Below are positions 1 through 8,043 of a stretch of DNA of 64,000 nucleotides, piece after piece. The notes beneath the pieces are model-generated. The model was not told the DNA's origin, ran no database searches, and saw only the letters and a program-made list of their open reading frames with translations. The position numbers and the translations under genes were made by a program. How positions within the stretch are numbered: the stretch's first letter is position 1; every line of letters begins with the position of its first letter. The stretch lies in assembly GCA_902810695.1 (NCBI GenBank), contig CADDYV010000003.1, positions 54,375 to 118,374 of the forward strand. Direction: 5' to 3'. Origin of the DNA: Actinomycetota bacterium (GTDB lineage Bacteria > Actinomycetota > Rubrobacteria > Rubrobacterales > Rubrobacteraceae).

Positions 1-776
1 AGGAAGTGGTAGCAGATATCTCCCACCACTCCCTGCTCTCTGAGCTTGAGGAATTCCTGCGGTGTAAGGTAGCCGGCCTGTACGATGGTTGACTCGGAGA
101 TTACGCTGCCGATCCCCACGACCGCGACGTCGCAGGCGCTCCCCTCCGCCAGAACTTCCTCGATGCCCGGCATTCCCATGAGCTCGTCGCGGCTCTCGGG
201 TGTGCGGGCGATGGCCGGGGCCGCGAGGTAGAGGCCCTCCGCAGAGAGCTTCTCCGCGAGGGTAGTGCAGATCTGGTTAGAGTGGAGCGAGGGTTTCAGC
301 CTCCCCATGCCGCCCACCAGCGGCACCACCTTGCCGCACATGAACGCCTTGGGGGGCAGCGCGTCGGCCAGCGCGCGCAGCGACTTTCCGCCGGAGACGC
401 CTAGCGATGAGGCGCGGGTGCAGAGCCGGGCCAGAAGGGCTCCCGCAGCCATCCCGGCGGCGAGGTCCGTGCTCCGCTCCTCTTCTGAGGTGGCGACCAC
501 GAGGACTTCCGGCAGGCCGTAGCGGTCCTCGACGGCTATCTCCAGGGGTGCGAAGTCTCCGGTGGGACCGGCTATCTCGACGTTCACTAGGCCCCGAGAT
601 CTGCCTTCGCTCAAGAGCTTGGAGACCTTGGGCCGGGAGAAACCCAGGCGTTTTGCGATCTGGGCCTGGGTGAGATCGTGCTCGTAGTACAGGCGTAGCA
701 CCTTCAGGATCAGGTGATCGTGGTCCGAAAGGTTGCGGTTGTCCACCGGGTAGAGTTTGATCGTCTGCCTGCTCAT
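1..776 (-). CDS. SorC-family sugar-binding transcriptional regulator (C-terminus cut by window edge)
   Basis: About 258 N-terminal residues are visible. The protein begins MSRQTIKLYP and has a helix-turn-helix at roughly residues 34-55 (LTQAQIAKRLGFSRPKVSKL), followed by the sugar-phosphate-binding domain typical of SorC/DeoR-like regulators, with a GGKSLRALADAL-type glycine loop. The family binds phosphorylated sugars and controls sugar operons. The ATG at 774-776 overlaps the stop of the upstream oxidoreductase gene (ATGA), so this is the last visible gene of the sorbitol PTS operon and probably controls it by autoregulation. A palindrome in the operon promoter at 4618-4630 is the likely operator (inference). 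The reading frame runs off the left edge. Confidence 0.85.
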   Translation of the reverse strand, partial: MSRQTIKLYPVDNRNLSDHDHLILKVLRLYYEHDLTQAQIAKRLGFSRPKVSKLLSEGRSRGLVNVEIAGPTGDFAPLEIAVEDRYGLPEVLVVATSEEERSTDLAAGMAAGALLARLCTRASSLGVSGGKSLRALADALPPKAFMCGKVVPLVGGMGRLKPSLHSNQICTTLAEKLSAEGLYLAAPAIARTPESRDELMGMPGIEEVLAEGSACDVAVVGIGSVISESTIVQAGYLTPQEFLKLREQGVVGDICYHF

Positions 777-2035
777 CTGTTTTCTGTCAGCGTCGCATCC
801 TGCAACCGCCTGAGGCTGACTACGAAAGAGTCTTCTGCTAGCTCTATCCCCGCACGCGGTATGGCCTGCCCGCGAGATACGGGCCGCGTGGTGCGCGCCC
901 CCGCCGCAAGCCCTGCCGGCAGCATCCCGGCGGCCTCGCGGACCGGGTAGATCTGTCCGTAATAGTCCAGCCCGCCAATACCGCCGAGCTTCTCCCCGGC
1001 CTGGATGTCCCGCTTCGCCACGGCCACGACTTCTGCTGCCGGTTCGGGCCGGGAGACGATTGTGGGCTCGCCGTAGATGACGGCGTGGGCCACGGAGAGC
1101 GGCGTCTCCAGGCTGGTGAGGTGGTACGGCCTGTAGAGAACGTGGTTGGGGCCTTCTCCGCGGCCTACGTAGCGCATGGTCTCGCGCACGGGACCTTCCG
1201 GGGAGCGCACGATGACGAACACCCCCGGAGCAACCCCGCGCACGTAGTCCACCACGCGGTAACGCGAGAGGAGCCCGCCTTCCTCTTTGAGGCTGAAGAC
1301 GTCTCCCAGACGGTTCGGGTCGGTTTCTTCTGGGCCGTGCATGCCAGGTATGTCGGGGACGAATCCGGTCGCGTTGGCGACGGCGGCCATCTCGACCATC
1401 GTCTTGGTCCCGTCTACGAAGGAGGCGAGCATGTGGGGGTTCATGCGCTTGCTTTCGGCTTCTTCGGCTACGGACTCCGGGGTGGCGTAGACATCGAGCG
1501 GGTTGTTCTTGCCTTTACCGGCGACGACCACCTCGAACCCCAGAGACGTGGCGAAGTCGTAGAGATCCATGATCGCCCCCGGTTCGTCGCCCGCGGAGCC
1601 CGTGTAGATCACCCCGGCGCTCTGCGCCAGGCGGCCCAGGATCGCACCGACCGTAACGTCGGCCTCGGCGTTGAGCATCACCGCATGCTTGCGATTCTGG
1701 ATGGCTTCGTAGGCTACTCGCGCGCCGACCTCCGGGATTCCCGTAGCCTCGACTACCACGTCTACCGACTCCGAGCGGGCGAGCTCCACACCGTCCCCGG
1801 TTACGGCGGGTTTGCCCGGATCTCCGTTCAGGCCCTCCACCGGCTCCTGACCCGCTTCGCGGAACGCGGCGATGGCGCGCTCCGGGTCCACGTCGGCGCA
1901 GGCCGTAACCTCCATGCCCGGAATTCCTGCGACCTGCGCGATGAAACCCCGTCCCATCTGGCCCGCGCCGACGAGCCCGACCCGGATGGGGTTGCCTCCG
2001 CGTTGCAGGGCTTCCAGCTTGCGGCGGAGGCTCAA
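773..2035 (-). CDS. COG4091-type NAD(P)-dependent oxidoreductase with C-terminal SAF domain
   Basis: 420 residues. An N-terminal Rossmann fold shows the dinucleotide loop VGLVGAGQMGRGF near residues 18-30, the middle resembles homoserine dehydrogenase, and the C-terminal part (about 340-410) is a SAF-like domain beginning AVAKRDIQAGEKL. This matches the family often labelled predicted homoserine dehydrogenase or SAF-domain oxidoreductase, whose substrates are mostly unknown. It overlaps the IIA gene upstream and the SorC gene downstream by 4 bp each, so it is translated with the sorbitol PTS genes. No SDR-type sorbitol-6-phosphate dehydrogenase (srlD) is seen in the operon. This enzyme could fill that oxidising step, but that is inference from position only. 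Confidence 0.8.
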   Translation of the reverse strand: MSLRRKLEALQRGGNPIRVGLVGAGQMGRGFIAQVAGIPGMEVTACADVDPERAIAAFREAGQEPVEGLNGDPGKPAVTGDGVELARSESVDVVVEATGIPEVGARVAYEAIQNRKHAVMLNAEADVTVGAILGRLAQSAGVIYTGSAGDEPGAIMDLYDFATSLGFEVVVAGKGKNNPLDVYATPESVAEEAESKRMNPHMLASFVDGTKTMVEMAAVANATGFVPDIPGMHGPEETDPNRLGDVFSLKEEGGLLSRYRVVDYVRGVAPGVFVIVRSPEGPVRETMRYVGRGEGPNHVLYRPYHLTSLETPLSVAHAVIYGEPTIVSRPEPAAEVVAVAKRDIQAGEKLGGIGGLDYYGQIYPVREAAGMLPAGLAAGARTTRPVSRGQAIPRAGIELAEDSFVVSLRRLQDATLTENR

Positions 2036-2418
2036 GATGAGGCCTCCTTGAGCTCGATCCTGACTCCCGGCCTGACCATCTCGCCAAGAGTCTCCGGGTC
2101 CAGGTGTTCCAGGTAGATCTCTCCTGGCAGCTCGACCGCCTCCTCTCCGTTGAACTTGAATACGGCGTGTCCTAACTCCTGGATGTTCTTCCAGGCTTTT
2201 TCGCCGATGGCCGTTATGCGGAACTCTTCGGAACCCAGCGCCAGCATGTCTCCGACCTGCGGCGGCTCGTCCCTCTTCGAGATCGGCTCGTGCAGGACGG
2301 ACATCTCCGCCAGCTCCGGCGGGGCTCCGGTTTCGAACAGGACCAGGAGTCCGGCACCGAGAAACTCCGCCGCTTCCGGCCCCAAATCCTTGATCTCCGT
2401 CAGGTAGATGGACTCCAC
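2032..2418 (-). CDS. srlB: PTS glucitol/sorbitol-specific EIIA component
   Basis: 128 residues, the usual length of the glucitol IIA family. It receives phosphate from HPr and passes it to the IIB domain encoded upstream. His43 in the segment MSVLHEPISK aligns with the phosphorylated histidine of E. coli SrlB, and the later segments NIQELGHAVFKF and LPGEIYLEHL are family-typical. The start is GTG with an AGGAGG about 8 nt upstream. It lies 13 bp after the IIBC gene and overlaps the oxidoreductase gene by 4 bp. Cytosolic. Confidence 0.92.
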   Translation of the reverse strand: MESIYLTEIKDLGPEAAEFLGAGLLVLFETGAPPELAEMSVLHEPISKRDEPPQVGDMLALGSEEFRITAIGEKAWKNIQELGHAVFKFNGEEAVELPGEIYLEHLDPETLGEMVRPGVRIELKEASS

Positions 2419-2431
2419 TTAGAGCTACCTC

Positions 2432-3460
2432 CTAGTACAGCCCGAGGCTGAAGGCCCAGGCGATAACCACCGCTATGGGACCCGTAATAATGCGGCTGAA
2501 GAGAACCGCCGGGACCCCGACCTCGACGGTCTTGGGCTTGGCCTCCCCGAGCGCCAATCCCACGGGCACGAAGTCGCAGCCGACCTGGGTGTCGTAGGCG
2601 AAGAGCGCCGGAAGGGCGAAGGCGGGGGCTATGTTTCCCTGCGATATCTGCTGCCCCACCAGCACCCCCGTAACCTGGGCAACGACCGCGCCGGGCCCCA
2701 GAATCGGCGAGAGAAACGGCAGACCCACGATCAGCGAGAGCAGCAAAAGACCCGGCAAGCTGCCCGCCAGCGGCGTCAGGATGTGGGCGATGATCTTACC
2801 CAGACCCGTCGCGTTGATGATGCCGATGAGCATGGTCACGAACGCGATGAACGGCAGGACGTTGCGTATGACCTGGTCTATGGCCTGCCGCCCGCTCTGG
2901 TACAGAATCCCGATGACGCCGCCCATGATCCGCCCGATGCGGGAGATGATCCCCGTGATGCCCCCGCCGTGGGTAACTTCCGCGGCGCTCTGCTGGGGAG
3001 CGGCGAAGGGGCTCTGCATCCCCGGCTGCTCCTCTTTACCGGCTTCCGCAGCAGAGGAGGCTTCCGACTCGTCCGCGAGGCTGATGTTGTTCGGACGCAC
3101 CCCGGAGACGTAGATGTCTTCTTTGATGAACTGCGCGAGCGGTCCCGTCTGCCCCGAAGGGGTGAGGTTTACGGTAGGGATGCGCTTGCGCGGGTAGACG
3201 CCGGCGCGTGCCGTACCGCCGCAGTCTATGACCACCGCGGCGATCTCGCTCTCCGGCGGCGGGGTGCGAAACCCCTCGACCGCCGTGGCTCCGGTAAGCT
3301 CGGCTATCTTCCTGGCGACCTCCGGGATCTCACCTCCCGTAACGGCGACTATCTTGTCCTTCTCCTCGGTCGGCTTGATGACGAGCGGGCCTCCCCAGCC
3401 CTGGGAACCCCTCTCGACCCGGACCGCCTTGAACGTCCTCTTGCGCTGTTGCTCCTGCAT
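2432..3460 (-). CDS. srlE: PTS glucitol/sorbitol-specific EIIBC component
   Basis: 342 residues. The N-terminal IIB domain (about 1-135) contains VVIDCGGTARAGVYPRKRIP, with Cys80 as the expected phosphocysteine, and the family motif EDIYVSGVRPNNI. A low-complexity linker (about 140-165) leads to a membrane domain (about 180-342) with several hydrophobic segments and the motif YDTQVGCDFVPVGLALGEAKPKTVEVGVPAVLFSR split over the last third. It couples sorbitol uptake to phosphorylation together with the IIC gene 2 bp upstream. Length and domain order match SrlE. Confidence 0.93.
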   Translation of the reverse strand: MQEQQRKRTFKAVRVERGSQGWGGPLVIKPTEEKDKIVAVTGGEIPEVARKIAELTGATAVEGFRTPPPESEIAAVVIDCGGTARAGVYPRKRIPTVNLTPSGQTGPLAQFIKEDIYVSGVRPNNISLADESEASSAAEAGKEEQPGMQSPFAAPQQSAAEVTHGGGITGIISRIGRIMGGVIGILYQSGRQAIDQVIRNVLPFIAFVTMLIGIINATGLGKIIAHILTPLAGSLPGLLLLSLIVGLPFLSPILGPGAVVAQVTGVLVGQQISQGNIAPAFALPALFAYDTQVGCDFVPVGLALGEAKPKTVEVGVPAVLFSRIITGPIAVVIAWAFSLGLY

Positions 3461-3462
3461 CT

Positions 3463-4101
3463 CTACAGCTCCACGTTCTGCCGCCGGGCGAGGAAGAAGG
3501 TTATCTGCTGGGTGACGATCCCCCGGATGAAGATAACGATGAGCCCCACGATGAAGTACCGGACGGCCAGCGGGCCGAGCGGCAGGTGCTGGTCCTGGAT
3601 GCCCTTGGCGACGCCCAGGTACACGAACAGCTCAGCCGGGTTGGCGTGGGGGAAGAGACCCAGGATCGGATGCACGAAAGATACCGCCGAGTCGTAGAAC
3701 GCCGGCTTGTACCTCTCCTCGAGAAACGTCCCGAAGGTGTAGGCCATCGGGTTGGTCAGGAAGAAGACCGCCAGAAACGGCAAAAGCGAGTAGCGGGTCA
3801 GCACGTTACCCGCCGCGAACCGCGCCGCCCCGTGCACCCTCTGCTCCCCGATCAGGTTGACAATGGCGTACACCGCCGTCAGCAGCACGATCAAGAGCGG
3901 CAGTATCCCGGTTACGTAGCTTACGAAGACCTTGCCGCCGGCCTGGAACAGCCCGATGAACCACTGCCCTATATCTCCGAGCGTGCCGAGTATTCCTCCG
4001 CCGCCGCCAGGCTGGACCTGCTGCTGTGCCTTGGCCGCACTCTGTAACAACGCGAAGAACGGCGAGTTTGCGCCCCCCAGCGAGTCGAGCACTTCGTGCA
4101 T
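3463..4101 (-). CDS. srlA: PTS glucitol/sorbitol-specific EIIC component
   Basis: 212 residues of integral membrane protein with hydrophobic segments near 65-90, 105-125 and 165-200. The segment NPMAYTFGTFLEERYKPAFYD and the region HPILGLFPHANPAELFVYLGVA are typical of the glucitol IIC subunit. It has a glycine/glutamine-rich stretch near residues 25-40 that looks like an expanded loop. An AAGGAGGGG ribosome site precedes the ATG. It lies 2 bp upstream of srlE and about 50 bp downstream of gutM. It forms the sorbitol channel with the C-terminal part of SrlE. Confidence 0.93.
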   Translation of the reverse strand: MHEVLDSLGGANSPFFALLQSAAKAQQQVQPGGGGGILGTLGDIGQWFIGLFQAGGKVFVSYVTGILPLLIVLLTAVYAIVNLIGEQRVHGAARFAAGNVLTRYSLLPFLAVFFLTNPMAYTFGTFLEERYKPAFYDSAVSFVHPILGLFPHANPAELFVYLGVAKGIQDQHLPLGPLAVRYFIVGLIVIFIRGIVTQQITFFLARRQNVEL

Positions 4102-4150
4102 GAACCCCTCCTTCTCCTTTGAAGTCTCTTTTCTGTACTATCCCCTGAGA

Positions 4151-4567
4151 TCACTCGACCCTGGCTTCCACCTCCCGCTCGGCCTTTACCCGGTCTATCT
4201 GCTCTACTGCTCTTGCAGCAGCGCGCATCGTGGCGGCCTCGTAAGGTCCATCCCTATCCTCGTCCCTGAGTTCTTCGATGCGGAAGCCTTCGAGCGCTGG
4301 AGCTTCCTTGAACCTGGCGAAGACGGTCATGCCCCTCATGCGCAGAGCCTTTCTCACCGTCTTCCCGTCTTCGCCGATCACGAGGATCAGGATCACACCC
4401 TTCCCCAGCCGCGCTTTGGCGTTGCCCACGCCGACATAGCCCTCACCATGCGTACTCGTGATGCCCCCCAGAACCCGCCGGTAGTGCCGCATCTGGAAGT
4501 AGGTGCCCGCTATCTGCACCAGCCACAGAACACCAAAAACCGCGAGTAAAACCGACCAGAACCCCAA
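4151..4567 (-). CDS. gutM: GutM-like glucitol operon activator/accessory protein
   Basis: 138 residues from a TTG start. An N-terminal transmembrane helix (LLAVFGVLWLVQIAGTY) is followed by a soluble region starting FQMRHYRRVLGG, as in GutM family proteins encoded at the head of sorbitol PTS operons. In E. coli GutM acts as a transcriptional activator of the operon. The TTG at 4567 is preferred over the in-frame ATG at 4585 because AAGGGGGTG sits about 5 nt upstream of it. First gene of the minus-strand operon, with a perfect -35 hexamer about 70 bp upstream. Confidence 0.82.
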   Translation of the reverse strand: MGFWSVLLAVFGVLWLVQIAGTYFQMRHYRRVLGGITSTHGEGYVGVGNAKARLGKGVILILVIGEDGKTVRKALRMRGMTVFARFKEAPALEGFRIEELRDEDRDGPYEAATMRAAARAVEQIDRVKAEREVEARVE

Positions 4568-4612
4568 CTCACACCCCCTTGCCATCCATGTTTCTAAGTT
4601 GAGTAGAAACAG

Positions 4613-4651
4613 GGTATACGTAACTTACGTTCATGTCAAGAACAAATGTAA
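4613..4651 (-). promoter_or_regulatory. Promoter and operator region of the sorbitol PTS operon
   Basis: Read on the minus strand, a perfect TTGACA (4639-4634) is followed after 15 bp by TATACC (4618-4613). Between them lies a 13-bp perfect palindrome ACGTAA-C-TTACGT (4618-4630), and a looser TTAC...GTAA inverted repeat spans 4625-4651 across the -35. A palindrome between -35 and -10 is where a repressor such as the SorC protein of this operon would act (inference). The spacer is short, so the -10 assignment is uncertain. Confidence 0.45.
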
Positions 4652-4888
4652 AATTCTGATATGGGCGCGCTATGGGATTATTTTGGAGTTTATTTATGGG
4701 AAGATGGGTGTGATCCTGGCTGTAAACGATGGGTTAATGATGAGCTAGCATAGAGAATAGGATTGATGTACGGGCAAGTCAGGAGAGAGCATGTTAGAGG
4801 ATGTCAAAGCCGGGAGGGAATCGGGTGCGAGGGATAGTTGCCGTAGAACCGACTTGTCAGTGGGGAGGTAAACCTGAGGTATCGGGAT

Positions 4889-5542
4889 TTGAAGGGGGAG
4901 ATATCCGAGGTGGCGCGGCGGATGATATCTTCGGGGCTTGTTACGGGGACCTCGGGGAACGTCAGTGCCCGCACCTCTGAAGGAGACATTCTTATCACGC
5001 CCAGCGGGCTGGACTACTCGGTGCTGGAGCCTGAAGATGTGGTGCTCGTGGATATGGGAGGAAGGGTGCTGGAGGGGAATTTCGAGCCCTCCACCGAGAC
5101 GCCGATGCACACGGGTATCTACCGTTCGAGACCGGATGTTGGGGGGATCGTGCACACGCACTCTCCCTACGCCACCACGCTGGCCTGCCTGGGGTGGGAG
5201 ATGCCTCCGGTGCACTACATGCTGGCGATGCTCTCCGAAGACGGCCGTGTGCCGCTGGCGGAGTACGCCACCTACGGCACCGAGGAGCTTGCCCACAACG
5301 CCGTCAAAGCATTGGGCAAGACCGGAAAGGCGTGTTTGCTCCAGAATCACGGGACGATCACCATCGGGGAGACGCCGGGCGAGGCTCTCTCGGCGAGTGT
5401 TGTGCTGGAAGACGTCGCGAAGATCTACTACCGCGCGGTGCTCGCCGGCGAACCCGTCCTGCTCGAACCGGAAGAGATATCACGGGTCTCGGAGAAGATG
5501 GAAGGTTACGGTCAGTCCAAGCCGGCTGGCAAGAGGGAATAG
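4889..5542 (+). CDS. Class II aldolase/adducin family protein (L-fuculose-phosphate aldolase-like)
   Basis: 217 residues. The zinc-dependent class II aldolase fold is shown by TGTSGNVSAR near residues 19-28, ETPMHTGIYRSRPDVGGIVHTHSPYAT split over the middle (metal-binding HTH) and LLQNHGTITIG (third metal-binding His). Members cleave or epimerise sugar phosphates, for example L-fuculose-1-phosphate or L-ribulose-5-phosphate; the exact substrate cannot be told. The TTG at 4889 has no ribosome site close by. A CTG codon in frame at 4874 sits 5 nt after GGGGAGG (4862-4868) and would add five residues, so CTG may be the true start. It lies between the sorbitol PTS operon and the DeoR regulator, pointing to sugar metabolism. 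Confidence 0.85.
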   Translation: MKGEISEVARRMISSGLVTGTSGNVSARTSEGDILITPSGLDYSVLEPEDVVLVDMGGRVLEGNFEPSTETPMHTGIYRSRPDVGGIVHTHSPYATTLACLGWEMPPVHYMLAMLSEDGRVPLAEYATYGTEELAHNAVKALGKTGKACLLQNHGTITIGETPGEALSASVVLEDVAKIYYRAVLAGEPVLLEPEEISRVSEKMEGYGQSKPAGKRE

Positions 5543-5612
5543 TAATTCTCTACGCCACCTGTAGAATCGGGCGAAAGCAGCCATAGGTCTTCGCACGCTT
5601 TTGCGTCCTGCC

Positions 5613-6410
5613 CTAACGCAGCGGCGCTACTTTGACGTCAACAGAGCACTCCTGCAACTCTTCGAGATAGCCGCGCCCGATCCCGGAGTCTACTACCACC
5701 AGATCAAACTCGCTCAGGGGCGCCAGCTTGTGCAGGGCCACCTTCCCGAACTTCGTGTGATCCACCAGCAGTATCCGCCTCTTCGATGAGTCCATCATAG
5801 CCCTCTTATTCCGCATTATCTTCTCTTCTTGATGGAGCGCGGCGCAACCCGAGACGGCAGAGGTCGACATAAAGAGGACATCCGCCCTGACCGCGGAGAT
5901 CGCAGCCTCGCATACCACCCCGCTGAATGCTTCGAGGGAGGGTATGTACTCCCCGCCGAGCAGGATCAACTCTATCCCCCTGATCCCTCCAAGCCTGTTC
6001 AACGTCATCAGGAAGTTGGTTATTACGGTCAATGGAGTCTTAGAGGACAGCAGAGAAGCGACTGCAAGAGAGGTTGTTGACTCATCGAGCATCACCGACT
6101 GGCCGGGTTCGATCTGCGTCAGGGCGAATCTTGCCAGGGCCTCCTTCTCCTCTTTCGCACTCCTGAGCCGGTAGCGGACGTTGGAGTCGAAAAGACTCGA
6201 AGGCTGGGCCGTAACTTTGCCCCGCAGCTTTCTCAAAACACCCTGGCGCTCGAGCTCGTCGAGGTCGCGATGTACGGTCATGAGGCTGACATCGAAGAGT
6301 TCGGCGAGATTTTTGGCGCTGGCAGAGCCGTGTTCGAGAACGTACTCCGCTATCTTCTCCTGACGTCGGATCGGACCTTCGCGACCCGAACCAAAGCTTC
6401 TCGCAGACAT
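5613..6410 (-). CDS. DeoR/GlpR-family transcriptional regulator
   Basis: 265 residues. An N-terminal winged helix-turn-helix (about 20-65, with SAKNLAELFDVSLMTVHRDL) is followed by the DeoR C-terminal sensor domain with the sugar-phosphate-binding pattern LDESTTSLAVASLL and ILLVDHTKFGKVAL. DeoR family members usually repress sugar genes and are released by a phosphorylated intermediate. It is convergent with the aldolase and divergent from the HPr gene. A 9-bp inverted repeat in the 5' region (6473-6531) is a candidate operator for autoregulation. Confidence 0.9.
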   Translation of the reverse strand: MSARSFGSGREGPIRRQEKIAEYVLEHGSASAKNLAELFDVSLMTVHRDLDELERQGVLRKLRGKVTAQPSSLFDSNVRYRLRSAKEEKEALARFALTQIEPGQSVMLDESTTSLAVASLLSSKTPLTVITNFLMTLNRLGGIRGIELILLGGEYIPSLEAFSGVVCEAAISAVRADVLFMSTSAVSGCAALHQEEKIMRNKRAMMDSSKRRILLVDHTKFGKVALHKLAPLSEFDLVVVDSGIGRGYLEELQECSVDVKVAPLR

Positions 6411-6472
6411 ACCAGCCGTCTGTCCCTGCAGTTATCCCTCTTATCCCTGTCTTTGTTTGTATACCTTTATTC

Positions 6473-6531
6473 TAACGTTTTGAATCGCACCTATTTTCGT
6501 TATTGTGTAATTTAAGTTATATAAAACGTTA
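6473..6531. promoter_or_regulatory. Candidate DeoR operator pair between divergent deoR-like and HPr genes
   Basis: A perfect 9-bp inverted repeat, TAACGTTTT at 6473-6481 and AAAACGTTA at 6523-6531, lies in an AT-rich stretch with a further similar half-site TTTTCGTTA at 6494-6502. Centre-to-centre spacing of the outer arms is 50 bp, about five helical turns. Position and sequence fit a looping repressor acting on both divergent genes. Assignment to the adjacent DeoR protein is inference. Confidence 0.45.
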
Positions 6532-6688
6532 AATGCTCAAGTTACGGAAAAGAGGAGCCCAACCATTGAATCGTTTATATGCTTGCTTTGCTACCTGGAT
6601 GAGACACTCTGCATCGGATGGAGTGGCAACTGCTCTGGTAGACTTGGGCGATCTGGTGTGCTTAGAGGGTTCGAGAGAGGAGCGGTTC

Positions 6689-6949
6689 GTGGTGGAGAAG
6701 GAGACGACCATAGGCCCTGAAGAAGGTCTTCACGCCCGTCCGGCGGCGCAGTTTGTCAAGGCAGCCAAGCAGTTTTCCTCGGATATCAAAGTCATAAAGG
6801 GCGAGCAGGAAGCCAACGCGAAAAGCTCTTTAGGGATCATGCGTCTCGGCGCCAAGAAGGGGCAGCGGATCACGATCCGGGCCGAAGGCGACGATGCGGA
6901 GGAGGCCGTGAGCGCACTGGTGGAGCTTATCTCCAGGGACGAGCACTGA
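6689..6949 (+). CDS. ptsH: HPr family phosphocarrier protein
   Basis: 86 residues from GTG 6689, preceded by GAGAGGAG about 6 nt upstream. With this start the phosphorylated histidine is exactly His15 (GLHARPAAQF) and the regulatory serine falls at Ser46 (NAKSSLGIMRLG), the canonical HPr numbering, which supports this start over the longer open frame from 6533. HPr carries phosphate from enzyme I to PTS EIIA proteins such as the sorbitol IIA in this window. A Ser46-like site suggests possible HPr-kinase-type control, though no hprK is in view. No enzyme I gene is present here. Confidence 0.9.
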   Translation: MVEKETTIGPEEGLHARPAAQFVKAAKQFSSDIKVIKGEQEANAKSSLGIMRLGAKKGQRITIRAEGDDAEEAVSALVELISRDEH

Positions 6950-7023
6950 GATGCCCTGAAACATCGGGGGTGGTGGCGCGTATAGGGTTGCTGTAGATCG
7001 CACATTTAAACAGAGCTCCGGGG

Positions 7024-7971
7024 GTGTTCGTTTTGGGTTCCGGGTTTAATCCACAGCAGGCGGCATTGGTGGTCAACACCCGTTCGCGCAGCGGGGAGCA
7101 GGCGTTTTTCAGGGCCATGGATCTCCTGCAGGATCTGGGTGTGAACGTGAAGCAGACCTATCCTCTGCGGGACGCTGCGCGGCTGCCCGAGACCGTGCGC
7201 GAGGTCGTGGATGAGGGGTGCGACCTTCTGATACTCGGGGGTGGCGACGGTTCGGTGAGCTCCACGGTGGACTTTCTGGCCGAACGCGAGGTGGTGCTAG
7301 GTCTGCTTCCGCTCGGGACGGCCAACGACTTCGCGCGCACCCTGGAGATACCCCCGGAGGTAGATAAGGCCTGCGAGACGATAGCCCGCGGCAAGATCGT
7401 GGACATTGACCTGGGGCTGGTGGGGGAGAACTACTACGTCAACGTCGCTTCCGTGGGTCTGGGCGTCGAGGCGACGCAGGCACTCTCGCCGGAGCTGAAG
7501 AAGCGGGCGGGCGCGCTGGCATATCCGGTGGCTGCCGTGAAAGCGTTTATGAGCCACGAGCCCTTCTCCGCCAAGCTCACCTTCCCGGATGGCGACCACG
7601 ATCCGGTGGAGTTCGAGCGGCTCTTGCAGGTCGCCGTCGGCAACGGGCGATTCTACGGCGGGGGGATGGTGGTGGCCCCCAGTTCCGGGATAGACGACCA
7701 TACGCTCGACATCTACGCCATAGAGATGGGGCGGCACCGGGATATGATCGGGGTAGCCCGTTACCTCAAAAGCGGGGACTTTATCCGCGAGGAGGGAGTG
7801 AGCCACTTCGAGACAGCGCGGGTGCGGCTCGAGACCGACCCAGAGCTTGCCATCAACGTGGACGGCGAGGTGGTCGCCAACACCCCCCAGGACTTCTCCC
7901 TGGCACGCAACGCCCTGAAGGTTCTCGTTCCCGAAAGCTCCACCGCCGCGACGCGCGACAAGTCAGACTAG
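7024..7971 (+). CDS. YegS/DgkB-like lipid kinase (diacylglycerol kinase catalytic domain)
   Basis: 315 residues. The catalytic-domain glycine motif GGGDGSVSS is at 72-80 and the partner motif LPLGTANDFARTLEIP follows at about 97-112, both hallmarks of the YegS/BmrU/DgkB lipid kinase family. The C-terminal beta-sandwich carries INVDGEVV and ends in a typical short tail. Members phosphorylate diacylglycerol or related lipids at the membrane. GTG start. About 70 bp after HPr with no clear functional link. Confidence 0.88.
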   Translation: MFVLGSGFNPQQAALVVNTRSRSGEQAFFRAMDLLQDLGVNVKQTYPLRDAARLPETVREVVDEGCDLLILGGGDGSVSSTVDFLAEREVVLGLLPLGTANDFARTLEIPPEVDKACETIARGKIVDIDLGLVGENYYVNVASVGLGVEATQALSPELKKRAGALAYPVAAVKAFMSHEPFSAKLTFPDGDHDPVEFERLLQVAVGNGRFYGGGMVVAPSSGIDDHTLDIYAIEMGRHRDMIGVARYLKSGDFIREEGVSHFETARVRLETDPELAINVDGEVVANTPQDFSLARNALKVLVPESSTAATRDKSD

Positions 7972-8038
7972 AGCACGGTATTGCACCGTTAGTCACGACT
8001 GGATAGACTCCTTCTTGCAGGTGGGAACGCAAGGAGGA
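7966..8038 (+). promoter_or_regulatory. Two tandem hairpins in the leader of the acyl-CoA ligase, the second masking its ribosome site
   Basis: Hairpin 1 pairs GACTA (7966-7970) with TAGTC (7990-7994) and ACGGT (7975-7979) with ACCGT (7985-7989). Hairpin 2 pairs TCCTTCTTGC (8009-8018) with GCAAGGAGGA (8029-8038), a 10-bp stem with one G-U pair and a 10-nt loop. The right arm is the Shine-Dalgarno sequence of the ATG at 8044. Such sequestration normally lowers translation unless something opens the stem. Seen directly in sequence; folding was not computed. Confidence 0.5.
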
Positions 8039-8043
8039 ATCGC

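Noticed and set aside
1085..2116. Long plus-strand open frame opposite the oxidoreductase and IIA genes
   Set aside because: Its translation has no family similarity and is rich in His, Arg and Gly as expected from the complement of GC-rich codons; both opposite-strand genes have clear motifs.
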